Below are positions 1-12,100 of a DNA stretch of 64,000 nucleotides, in pieces. The DNA comes from Pseudomonas sp. PB106. Lineage in GTDB: Bacteria > Pseudomonadota > Gammaproteobacteria > Pseudomonadales > Pseudomonadaceae. The stretch covers positions 1-64,000 of the forward strand of contig NZ_RWIM01000066.1 in NCBI RefSeq assembly GCF_009764645.1, written 5' to 3'. Within the stretch, counting starts at the first letter, position 1, and each line of letters starts with the position of its first letter. The position numbers and the translations under genes are program-made. Under the pieces are notes generated by a model, which saw only the letters and a list, made by a program, of their open reading frames with translations, ran no database searches and was not told where the DNA came from.

Positions 1-3
1 CCG

Positions 4-36
4 CTATCGCGAGCAGGCTCACTCCTACAGGGGTTG
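4..36. repeat. REP-type intergenic repeat (single unit)
   Basis: A single unit of the GCGAGCAGGCTCACTCCTACA class of Pseudomonas REP-like sequence. A closely similar unit recurs near 36276-36302. It lies just beyond the terminator of the exoprotein gene. Confidence 0.6.
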
Positions 37-61
37 TGGCTAGTTCCGAAGTTTTTAGCAG

Positions 62-92
62 ACAAAAAAAGGGCGGCCAAATGGCCGCCCAA
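62..92 (-). terminator. Rho-independent terminator of the pdtA-like gene
   Basis: On the minus strand GGGCGGCC, loop ATTT, GGCCGCCC is followed by seven T residues. It sits 20 nt beyond the stop codon of the large exoprotein gene and so ends that transcript. Confidence 0.85.
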
Positions 93-112
93 ACGTACTG
101 CACGAGAGTCGT

Positions 113-3100
113 TTACAGCGTCAGTTGCCCACGTTCCTCCTCGGTCAACTGCTGCTTCGCCTGTTCATCCAGCGCCCCTGCGCCCAGCACCTGCACCGGG
201 CTGTTCGGGTTGTAACCCGGGGCCGGGGTGCGGCTGGCGCCATCGCGGGTTGGGGCGAGTTGTTCGTTGCCGAAACTCAGCACCTGCACGGTGAACACCG
301 AGGCCTGATTCTGCCGCGAGGCCGCTTGCTGCTGACGCGCCACGTCTTCCGCCGCTTGCGTGGCCGAAGATGCCGCCGAACTGGCCGAGGTGATCGCGCC
401 AGTGTTGACTGCCGACACCACCGGCACCCCGGTCGATTTGCCCTGCACCGAAATGTTGGCAGCGTTGACCACCGTCAGGGCGGCGATGTTGACGTTGCCC
501 GACACACGAATCCCCGCCTCGCCGGCATCGATGGTGCCCAGCGGCGCGATCAGGTCGATGTCGCCCGGCGCCACTTCGGCAATCGGGTTCAGCGTGGCGA
601 TACCGGCGCCGGTGCTTGGCACCGACGGCGACAGGGTCACGTTGCCCCAAGTGTCGTAGACGCGTTTCGGCGGCGTGTAGACCACGGTGGTTTTCGAGCC
701 GCGACCGGCGTTGATGTCGCCCTCGGCGGACCAGCCGAGAATCGAGCCGCCGAAGGTGGTCATGATCCGGCTCTGGCCGAGCAAGATGCTGCCCTGCGAG
801 TAGAGCTGAATGTTGCCCGAGCCCTGGGTGATGATCCCCGCCGTCGATGGCGGCGCGGCGCCTTCGATGCCGAACACCTGACCGCCACCGGGGGTGAGCA
901 TCTGGATGTCGCCGCCGAACAGGGTCTTGACCCCTGCTCCGCCGTACAACGTGATGTCGCCGTCATAACGGATCGCATTGCCCGCCACATCGGTAGTTGG
1001 AAACAACGCCGCGATAGCGTTGCGACCGCGCAGATAGCTGCCTTGACGCGGGCCATCGACATCGTTGTATTCCAGGCCACCGGCGCGCAGTTCGGCGAAG
1101 TTCACCTGCCGCGCGAAGATCGCTTGCTCGGCGGTTGGCAGCGCGGAGAAAAACGCCTGGGCCTGCTCGGCATCACCGCTGAAGCCATAGCCGAGGGTCA
1201 GCCAGCTCTGCAATTCATCAACGTACGTTTTGACCACTTTGCCCGGCTGGCCATTGAGAGAGGCATTCGGGTTGGCAGTGTTCTGCGGGTTCAGATAGCG
1301 GGCAATGAACCGCGAATAATCCGGCCCCTGCGCGCCCACACCGGCCTGCAATACCACGCTGGCACCCGGTTGTTTATCGCCTGCCACCAACGAGCCGAGG
1401 CTGGTGATGCTGGCGCGGTTTTCCATAAGGATATTGCGCCCGGCGTTGATATCCAGCGTTCCCGGCCCGGCGATATCAAAGTTGCTGTAGAGAATGTCGC
1501 GACCTGCTGACACTCGCGATACGTCTCGCGGATCATTGTGGACAAACAGGTTGCCGGTGGAAGAAATGCCATCCTTGCCGTTGCTTATTTCTGAACTCGG
1601 TACTGCCGTAGGCTGCCCCAGGGTGGTGCCGGAGGCGACGATGTCACGACCGGCGATCATCCACACAGGACCGGCCGCTTCGTACCAGGTGCGTTTGGAA
1701 GTGGAAAAGCTCAACGTTTCACCACTGCGAACGCCCACCAGGTCCCCCGTCAGTGCGTAGATTCGCGCCGGCCCCTGTACGTCGTTCAAACCCGAATAGC
1801 TATCGGGACCAAAGGCAAACAGCGGATATCGCACGTTACTCTCTGGTGCCACGCCATCGTCGCTGTAGTTGGTGCGCACCGGCTTGCTTGTGTTGCTGTT
1901 GGTGGTAAAGGTGTTGAACGCCGGGTTGAACGGCGTGGTAATGGCCATCGGGCTCGCCCCCGACTGGTTGATCGCATAGCCACCGGCGTAGATAGAGTCA
2001 CCTGCCAGCAGTTCAAGCTGTCCCGACTTCGACGGAGCCAGGAGCAGTGAGTAACCTTGCAGCGGGTAGTTGTCTACGCCAGTGAACGTCGCGGATGGTC
2101 CTGCATAGATGGATCCCTGGCCCGCCACCGCACGAAGTATCGATGGATAGACAAACCGGCCATCGGTAGGAGAGGTATTGCGGCCCGTGATCAGACCGTT
2201 GGATGAGTTGACCTCGGATATCTGTGTGCCCGGCGTCAGGTTCCCGCCAGCCGAGAACAGATCGATTGCGGTGTGGTCGGTCCACAATGAGAAGCCGCTC
2301 AGAGTACCGCCCTGCTGAACGCTACCGTTGGCGGCCATGATCGGGCTGGCGTTCATCAGACTCACTCGTCCAGGATCCGCTGCACCACCCAATACCAGAT
2401 CCCCACGGCTGCTCAGGCTCATGCCCGAGTCTCCCGGAATCAGCACCACGCCTCCGGAAGCGCTACCGGTGGTCGAGGTAAATGGATCAAGTGCCCGGGT
2501 TTCCCGAAGATCATTGACCACGGTGCTGGCGCCGTACCTCAGGTTGATGCCACCCAGTGCTCCACCCGTCATTTGTGCCGCACCGCGCAGGTTGATCAGC
2601 GCACCTTGCAGATCATGGACCGGTCTGCCGATACCGGTTTCTCCTGCCCGCGCTTGCAGCGACGGGTTGAACGTACCGCCGATTCGAATATCCATGTCAC
2701 CACCCCCGGTCATCTGCACGCTGCCATCGCTGGCGACTCGACCGGTGCTGCCGACTGCGACGATCAGACCTTGGCTTCGAGGATTGTTCACGGCATCCCC
2801 CAACGGCTTGAGCATGCCGGCATCACCACCGGCCCGCAGGCTGATATTACCGCCGCCCAAAGTGCCAAAACCGGTGAACCCGACCAGGTACGGTTCGGTA
2901 TTGGTGTTCGTGTCTGGCATCAATTGGGTGGCATAGCTGCCGAAGTTCATCCACCAGGCCGTGGGCATATCCGGGTTGTCCGTGCCTTGGCGCCACAGCC
3001 AGTTGCCCACCGCGACACTTGCGATCTGCTCCCGGGTTCCACCTGAAGTCGATCGAGCTTTCTGCCCTACCGAATCGCCCGAAACAGACCCGCCCGCGTT

Positions 3101-6100
3101 GATCGTCAGATTGCCGCCCATCTGCGGATACCAGGCCTGGTAAAGACTGTCGGTGCCGCCGTTGACCCATTTTTCATAATCGGCACCGGCGCTGCCCAAT
3201 ACCGAATTACTGTTCGAGAGATACCCGCGTTTCTGGTTGTACAACGGATCGACGTTCGCTGATTGAGTGCCGGCGGTATAAACGCCAAACGGTGAATCCA
3301 TGCTCAAGTTGCCGGCAGCCATCAGATCAAGATCGCCAGTACCGGTGCGCAGCACACTGAACATCTGGCTGTGGGCCTTGGCGGTTGTGCCGGGATTATT
3401 GCCGATGCAGAACTCCGGATAGATTTCACAAAGGACCTGATACTCCTCGGGAACGGGTTCGTAGTCAGGTCCTTGACCACTGCCCGGCGCCCATACCCAG
3501 CGTGCCATTGGCGCGCAGTCTCCCGGTTCTATATCGCACAGGACAAGAAAATCGTCGGAAACAGGCTCGAATTCTGGAAAGCCGTATTGGTTGCCGGCAG
3601 CCCAGACCAGTCTCCCCGCAGACGTCGTCACCTTAACGCCGTAGTGAGCGTCCGCCAGCCGCAGATTGCCCTCCGGGGTCAGCGGTCTCACCGTACGACT
3701 GTCGGCAGCACCAAGATCCGCCCCCGCCACCACGCGCATCGACCACGATGCACTGCCCGAAGGCAGCATGCTCGCCACCGCCCAATTCTTGCCTTGCTGG
3801 TCGCCGGTAAACGGGCGCAGTTCGATCAGTGAAGTGCCGTCGGCCAGTTTCACGTCGGTCATGGAAGGAATCAGCGATCCGCGCAGCAATGCCAGCGAAC
3901 CACTCAGGCTGACCCCGGAAACGCTTTGCAGGTCGGCGTTGTAAACCCCCGGCAACGGCACGCCTTTGGGCCAGTTCATGGCTTGCAGGTTCGTCGCTTT
4001 GTTCAAGCGAATGCCAGCACCCAAACGGCTGTTCGCCGGCACCGTCACACTGTCACTGAGCAATGTCCCCGCCGCATACAGCAGGTTGCCACTGGCATCA
4101 TGGATGGCCCCGGCCAACACCGTGCCGGCGCTAAAGGTATACGCCTCAGCCAACACTGCCTGAGTCGGCAGCAACGTGCCGCTGGCCAACACCGCGCCCT
4201 GAATTGTCACGTCGTAATTGAGCGTGGCGCCGACCGGGAACTGTGTCCCTTCAGCCAGCGAAACACCGCTGCCCGGCACGATCAGATCAGCGCCGAACGG
4301 CTGCACACCGGCAATCAATTTCCAGCCGGCATCGTCCTGAGTTTCCGGCGGCGGCGCGAAGCCGTCGTTGATGCTGCCGTAAATATCGAGGTTGCCACCC
4401 GCGCGGATCACCAGATTGCCGGCCTCACCGGAACCGTACACCGCCGGATTCAAGCGCGTGTGCGGATTGAGGCTGGCATAGCGATAACCGGACAAGTCCA
4501 GATCGCCCTCCACCACCAGATCGCCGTCGGCGGTTTTGCTGGCGATTTCCACGCCCGGGCGTAAATGGAATGCATCGGCGTACGTGGCGTTATTCAGCCC
4601 GGCGAGTTTGCGTTGCAGCAGATCGTTGTTGCCCAGCGCGGCATTGATGAAGGTGTTGCTGTCACCGTGAATGCGCTCGAGCATGGCTTGGTCGATCACT
4701 TGATACGGTCGGCCACTGACCGCTTGATCGACGCCATCGCGGGCATCGGTGTAGCGGCGTGTAGCGTTGAGGCCAATGGAGCGAGCGCCCTGAATGGTCA
4801 ACGCACCGGTGGCGTCGATGGCGATGTCATTGCTGCCCAGACGCGGCGCGTTCAGCTCCAGGGTGCCGCGCAGCATTCCGTCGTGTTGACCCGCGAGGAA
4901 ACCGGGCAGCGCATCGGTGCCGTGACGCAGGTCGATCCGCGCGCCGGACGCCAGCGTGAGTACGCCCTCGCCGGAGTTGAGTTCCACCGTGGCGCGGTTC
5001 GGCGCATCGATGATCTTGCCGTAGCTGTCGACTCGCAACACGCGACCATGGGCGTCGAGTACGCTGTTGCCGGCGAGCGCCAGACCGTTTTTCGCTGACA
5101 GACGAATGCTGCCGACGCGCTCGCCACTGGCGTCGATCAGACCGGCCACGGTCAGGCTGCCGTTGTCCACCGAGACATTGATGTCACCAGCCTTGAGGCC
5201 ATCGCCGATCACGAGATTGCCTTGTTTGAGTTGCAGGCTGCGGCTGCCGAACACTTGCCCGGCGTTCAGGCGTTGATTGAGCGCGGCGAATTGCGCCGTG
5301 GCATCTCCGCCGAGGTTTTGCGCGCGGATGTCCACGCCCCCGGCCTTGTACGGCACCAGCGTGCCGCCGGCATCGTAATAACCGCTGCTGCCGCCGAGGA
5401 TTTCACCCTGCAAATCGACTGTCCCGGCCGCGTCGGCCAGCGCGGTGGCCGTGAGGTTGCCGGCCTGATTATTCTTCGCCGACAGATCAATCCGCGAGCC
5501 CGCCGCCTGCCGGATATTGCCGTTGGCGCTGTACAGCGACACGTCGCCGCCCCAGCTGTACTTGTTCACATCGTTGAACGGCAACGTACGCCCGGCCATG
5601 TCCAGCACCGCAGCACTGCCGAGGGTCAAATCACCTTCGGACTTGACCGTCAGCTTGCCACTGGCCAAGGCGATACGGCTGTCGAGCACGACATTGCGTG
5701 CCTCAAGGTTCAACTCGGCACCCAGCGCGTCCGCCACCCCGGCAGCCCCGCCACCGCTGAGCGTCAGATTGTTGCCAGCCTTGAGCACACTGACCGACGC
5801 CGCTTCACCGGTCAGCAACGGCGTACGCAGATTCAGGTTGCCGCCGCTGTAGCTGTAACCCTTGACCGGGTCGTAAGTGCCCTGCTCCTGATACACCGCG
5901 AGGCTGCCCTTATGGTTGGCGGTGATGCGGTCGCTGGCGCTCAGGTTGACGTTGGCAAAGCCCAGCGCCAGACGATTGTTCTGATCCAGCCCGCTCGCTT
6001 GCGGCATCGGGTCGTAACCCAACTCGATACGCTGCGCCTGAATGTCCAGCGTGCCGCTGCCCGTACCGGCGCCAGCGGTGATCACGCCGCCTGGGCTTTG

Positions 6101-9100
6101 CGTGGCGCCATTCCAGATCAAGTTGGCGGTGCGGATGCTCGCCACATCACTGGCATCGCCCCAGCCATAAATCGCCGGGGTGACCAGCAACAGATTCTGC
6201 AGTTTGCTCTGGCCAGTCTGCGGATCGAGGGTGTCGAGGCTCACGCTGCCGTAGAAATTGAAAGCATCGCGAGTGGTCAGGCTCAGGGTTTCCAGCGCCG
6301 GTGCGCCGTACTGCGTATCGCCACGCAACAGGCGATTGAGCACGTTCTGATTCAGCATCAACCCCACCGGTACGCGACTGCCTGCCGCTGCCAGCGCCTC
6401 GGCACTGCCGGCGTTGACCGAGCCGACCGATAGCGCCAGGTGGCGTGTACCGAAACGCACCGCTTCGTCGAGTTCGAATTGATTATCCGTGGCGGCCGTC
6501 AGACTGCCGTCCGAATAAAGGATCGCCGGGTTGCTGCACACAGCCATTGTGCAGACACCGACGCGGATGCTGCCGCCGCCGGAAATGCCGCTCGCCGCTT
6601 TCGGCGCCAGAACGTGGGTCCAGCCATTGGAAGCCAGCAACAGGCTGGACTGGTCAGGCTGATAGAAATAGCCGGCCGTTGAGTCGTAGGCCACATCGCC
6701 GCGTCCCAGGGTATTGATCCCCGCCCCGGCCTCGACCGTGATGCCGCCAAGGGTCGACGTGGTGCGCAAGAGCACTTCCGGCGCTGACAGGATCGCCCCT
6801 TCACGCAGAACGATGTCTTTGCTGGTGCCAAGGAATCCGATGATGTTGGCCGAGTTGACGTACATGACATTCGGCATCGCACCGATGCTCAGGCGTCCGG
6901 CGTTGAGGTTGTTGAGCGTGTCAGCGTAGATCGACACGCCATCGAAGTCAGCGGTTGGCGCACGCCCTGCACCAAGGATTTCAAAGTTCGCACCGGCATT
7001 GCCCCCGCGCAGTACGGCGGTGCCGGTAAAGCCACCCTCGGCGGCCTTGAACAGCGCCTGCCCGTTGAACTGCAAAGCAATGTCCTGTTCGCCACCCGCG
7101 TTCAGACGCAAGTCCAGCGTCTTGCCGTCCATGGGCGCCAGCGCACGCGGCACGCCCCGTCGCGCGGCATCGCTGTAGATGAACTGGGTCAAGCTGGTTT
7201 CGTTGTATTGCGAGTAGCGGCGCAACACATCGGCAGACGTCAGGATCACCTGACTGGCGAGGCTGTCACGCAAACCGGTATTGGCAATCGACATCTGCCC
7301 GCTGCTGGTCCAGGACCCGTTGCGCAGTTGCAGCGCACGCGTCGTCCCGCTCGGCGTCGCCTGACCATTGACTTCAACGCGGAACGCCCCCGGCAACAGG
7401 GCAAAGCTGGAGGGCAACAAGGTGTAGGTGCCGGCTGCCAGACCGGGCACGCCGGCGCCAAGGGTGATCTGCTGGCCGACACGCGGATCCACTGCTGCAG
7501 CCCCTGCCACCACCGGCGCATAGACGCTCTGATTACCCGGCACGATGGCGTAGACCGGATTGCTCGCAAGCCCTGGCAAGCTGAAGGTGCCGTCGGCGGC
7601 ATTGCGAACCAGCGGATTGAGACGGGCATCGGTGGAGCCGCCACGTCCGGAAACGAAACCGGCGCCGCGAAGATCACCGCCACCGGACAGATCAACAGTC
7701 GCACCGCTCTGTACATCGATGTATTGCGAGTTGACGACCACGCCATTGGTTTGGCCAGTGATGCCATTCAAGATGACCGACTTGTCGTTGTAGCGATAGT
7801 CGATGCCGTCGGTGGTGCCACCGTAAGGCATGACCAGCCCGGCGGCGCTGACCGACGTCATGCTGCCCGGCAACAGGCGCACCGCACCTGTGGCGGTCAA
7901 AACATCGTCACCCAGGGTAATCAGGCCCAACGGTGCACGGATCACCCCGCCCTGCTCGATGGTGCCTGCGATCAGGGTCAAACTGCCGAATACCGAATAA
8001 GGCACCGCCGCAGGTGCCGCGCCGCGACCGCTGATCCGCAGGGTGTGTTCGTTCGCCAGGTCGGCGCCCTGATAGCCGGCGCGGACGTCAGCCTGCACGC
8101 CCGTGGCGGGGTAGATTTGCGCCGCACCGAGATTCAAGTCGCCCGGGGTCCACAGGCGGGTTTTTTCGGCACGGTCATTGGGCGCGAGGAAACGCAGGTC
8201 ACCGCTGCTGTCGAGGGACACCAGGCCGAATGCCCGGCGACTGTATGCAGCGGCAGGTCCTTGCTGTTGCAAGATCGCACCCTGGGTACCGAACGACAGC
8301 CCGTTGCCCACATCCAGCAAGTTCGCCGAGGCATTGAACGTGGCCTGCGACAGTCGGCTCGTCGGGTTGAGGATCACCCGTGGCCGCGTCATGGTGGGCG
8401 CTTCAAAGTAAGTACCGACACCGGACAGGCGCAGGTACGGCGCGCGCAAATCGACACGTGCCGCATCACTGGATTTTTCTGCCAGCGAGAGCGCCCCGGC
8501 ATACAGATTGAGGCTCTGGTTCATGTGCAAATTGACGTCACCGTCAAACGACAGCAAGCCGTTGCTCAGCAGACTCAGGTTGTCGAAACCGCCGGCCATC
8601 AACGTATCCGCACTCAGGCGCGTCTGCCCGTAGCGCAAACTGTCGGCAGCATCGCCCGGCCGCAAACTGGCGGACAACCCCGCGTCGCCGGGGCCTTGGC
8701 CGATAATGATTTCCCTCGGCGCGCGCACCGCATTGCCTGCCGAATCCAAGTACAACGGGACCTCAAGCGCCAGCTCCAGACGCCCACCGGCAGCGCCGAC
8801 ACCTCCGGCCGCCGCACGCAAGCTGCCCTCCATGAACAAGCCGTTGTAGGAACTCAGGCTGATGCGCCCGCCATCCGTTGCAACGCGGGTCGGCCCCTGA
8901 TCGGCGATATCGAGAACCGCTTCGGTGCCGGACGCATCGAGTCGAGCCCCTTGACGAACGATGACATAGGCATCGGCCGCTGTGGCCGTCGCCAGTTTCG
9001 TGTCTATTTCGCCGCCGATGATGATGCTGCCGCCCTTGCCGACCTGACCGTACGTGCGCCCCAGAACATCAATGGCCGTATTGGCGCGTCCGGCGACATC

Positions 9101-12100
9101 CAGTACGGCCTGCTCGCCGATCCAGATCGAACGGTTGTGCGCATTCGAATCCGCCACTTGATTGGAGGTGCCCGGGTTGATCGAGCCAAACTGTTGCTGA
9201 CGAATATCAATCGTCCCGCCCCAGGCATTCAGTTCACCTTCGACCGTGATCTGCCCCGCCCCGCGCAGCTTGATGCTCTGCCCCGGATCGACACTGATGC
9301 GCGAACCACGGCCCAGCGTCAACGGACTGTTGGCGGCATCGATCAAGCCGATCAGGCTGGCGCCGCCCTGCAGCGTCAGGCTGGCGCCGGCGCGTTGGGT
9401 CAACAGGCCCTTGATCGGGTTTTCCTGGAACAGCGTCGGCGACCACAACTCAAGCGCCGTTTGCGGATCGACACCACTGACCTGATGCGGCGCGGCATCG
9501 CCAAAACGGTACACCGGCATGTTCACGTCAATCACGGCGTTATCGGCGACGTCCAATCCGCTCAGGCCGATCAGGTTATAGGCGGAAAAACCCTTGTTGA
9601 ACAGATCACCGGACAGTTGCAGGGTGTTGTCGGCCAATGCCTGGTCGGTCTGGCCAACGAGGATCTTGTTGGCCTGCACCGTCAGCGTGCCGCCGCCAGT
9701 GACACCGTAGCCTCGCAGTTCACCCGCAAGGTCGAGATGCGTTTTACCGGGCGCCGAAATCGCACTGGATTCCAGCGTCAAGTCGCCGCCCTTGCCACCC
9801 CGGGTCTTGCCGTTGGCCAGCACAGCGCCGCCGGAGGACACATCGAGCAGACTGCCCGCGCCGATATCGATATCGCCACTGCTGCGGATCGATACCAAGC
9901 CGCCATTCAAGTACGCGAGGTTCGCGCCATCGTCCGGGTTCGTGCGCAAATTGCTCCACACGCCACGGGTATCGAGTCGCACACCGTCGGCCACGTTGAC
10001 CTGGGTCGCCTTGTCGGCCTTGGCCGTGAGCCGAGTGTCGGCGGTATCGCTGGAGAGGAATTGATTGAGCACGTTGCCCAGGCGCAGGCTACCGCCACGC
10101 GCAGTCAGGTCAGCGCCGATCTGCACATCCGGGGCATACAGGGTGATGTCGCCGCCGTTATCGACCGTCAGTGCGCCGTCGACGACGACCTGATCCTTAG
10201 CCGACACTTTGAGCGCACCGAGGCGCAAACCATTGAGTTGATCGTGATCAAGAAACAACTTGCCCTTGCGCGCATCGGACACCGCACCGGTGAGGTCCAG
10301 ATCACTGCCAGCAAGCGGACGTTCGCCGCCAATCTGCACCTGGTCCAGCGTCGGATTGAGCGTGTACAACAAACCGCTCGCCGCCGCGACGTAGGTCGGG
10401 TCGTAACTGCCGACGATCAATTGCGCACGCCGCGCCAGTGCTGTCTGACTTTGTTCATAGCCGTCGAGCACCGGTTTCGGCGCCTGATTCTGCCGTTCGC
10501 CCTGATACACCTCGCCGATCATCTGCCCATCGAGCACAGCGTTGGCGGTGGCAATCACCAGTTGCCCGGCGTCACGGCCAACGGTGTAGCCGGACTCGAA
10601 ACGTGAGCGCGGCGCGATCAGCGGGTTGTAGAAATAGCTCGTCTGGCCCCAGCGTTCGCTGCTGTCCTCATAGCCTTTGTACAACCCGGTGTAGAGCAGA
10701 TCCCCCGGCGCGCGCGAGACTTCGTAAAGTTTGCCGTCGGCACCGCGCAGCCAGCTCTGACGAATCTGGCCGCTCTGCACATCCAGCGTGCCGCCGGACA
10801 GGTTGATCAGCGAACCCTTCTCGGTGACCACATCGTTACCGGCGAAACTCACCATACCGCCCTGCGCCATCCACTCGCCGACGCTGTGGCCCTGGGTGCC
10901 GAGATAGCCACCGACTTCGAGCAAACCACCCGCCGTGTACCAGCGTTCCGTGGCATAGCCGTTGGTGCCGGCCGGCACGTAGACCAATTCGCGGACATCG
11001 ACCCAGACGTCATTGCTGTTGAGCGCGCCCTTCTCGCGGTTGATCGACGCGTCGCGCTGTTCGTTGCCCTGCACGTTGATCTTGATGTTGTTGTTTTCCA
11101 TTGCGACCTTGACGCCAAGCGCCCCGGACACATCGATCATCGCGCCATCACGTACCAGGCTGCGACGTTGCGCACTGACCGCGACCTGGCCGCCGGTCGC
11201 CAAGGTAATCGAGCCGTTCTGGAACTCGACGCTGCCGCCGCTCTGGATCTCGATACGCGACTGATCGCCACGGATGCGGTTGTTGGCGTTGACCCCGGTC
11301 AGCGCGGCGTCACGCTGACTGTCGAGCGCCGTGAGGTCGCTGCTGTCGAGCATGATTGCCGTGGCACTGCCCTGCCCCAGCGTGACGCTGCCCGTGCTGT
11401 CGGTGCTTGGGTTGGACAAATGAATCGTGCCGCGCGTCGCCACCGAAGTGCTAGCGAGCAAAACACCGTTTTGCACCACCTCATGACCGGCCAAAGTGAT
11501 GTCGCCAGTGGCGGACTGAATCAGCCCGTTGTTAGTGACTTTGCCCGCCACAGCACCGACCTTGAAGCCCGGCGTGACCTCACTGCCGAACGTCGTCGAA
11601 AGGGCTTTGCCCTCAGTGCCCGAGCCTTTGCGAATGTAAAAGCGATCACCAGCAGCCAATACGGTCTGCCCTTTGGCGGTGCTGATGCTGCCGTCGTTCT
11701 GCACTTCGTTGCCGAGCAGTAACGCATAGCCACCAGCATCGGTGGACACTGCCGGTGTGTGCGTCGCGATGGACGCGCCGCGCTCCACCAGCACCTTGCC
11801 AGCGGCATCGGTGAACGTCGGCTGAGTGCCGGTGCTGTCGAAGTACAGCCCACGGTCGCGAAACTGGATGTCAGTGATATTGGCCGCCGCCGCCACCAGG
11901 TTGCGCACGTTGACCTGGCTGCTGCCGCTGAAAACGATGCCGTTGCGGTTGACCAGCATCACCGTGCCGGCGCCCTTGATCTGACCCTGAATCTGACTGG
12001 CCCGGGCGCTTGGATCGTTGACCCGGTTGAGCACCGCCCAGTTCGCTTGCTGAGCGAAGTCGACCGTGGTGTTGCGCCCGACGTTGAAGGTTTCCCAGTT

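Noticed and set aside
113..1500. Contact-dependent inhibition toxin at the C-terminus of the exoprotein
   Set aside because: No VENN or pretoxin motif, no toxin-like tail and no small immunity gene downstream; the gene ends at a terminator.
7208..10606. 1132-codon open frame antisense to the giant exoprotein gene
   Set aside because: It is the mirror of a repetitive GC-rich gene; the translation has no domain or signal, and no promoter or ribosome site precedes it.
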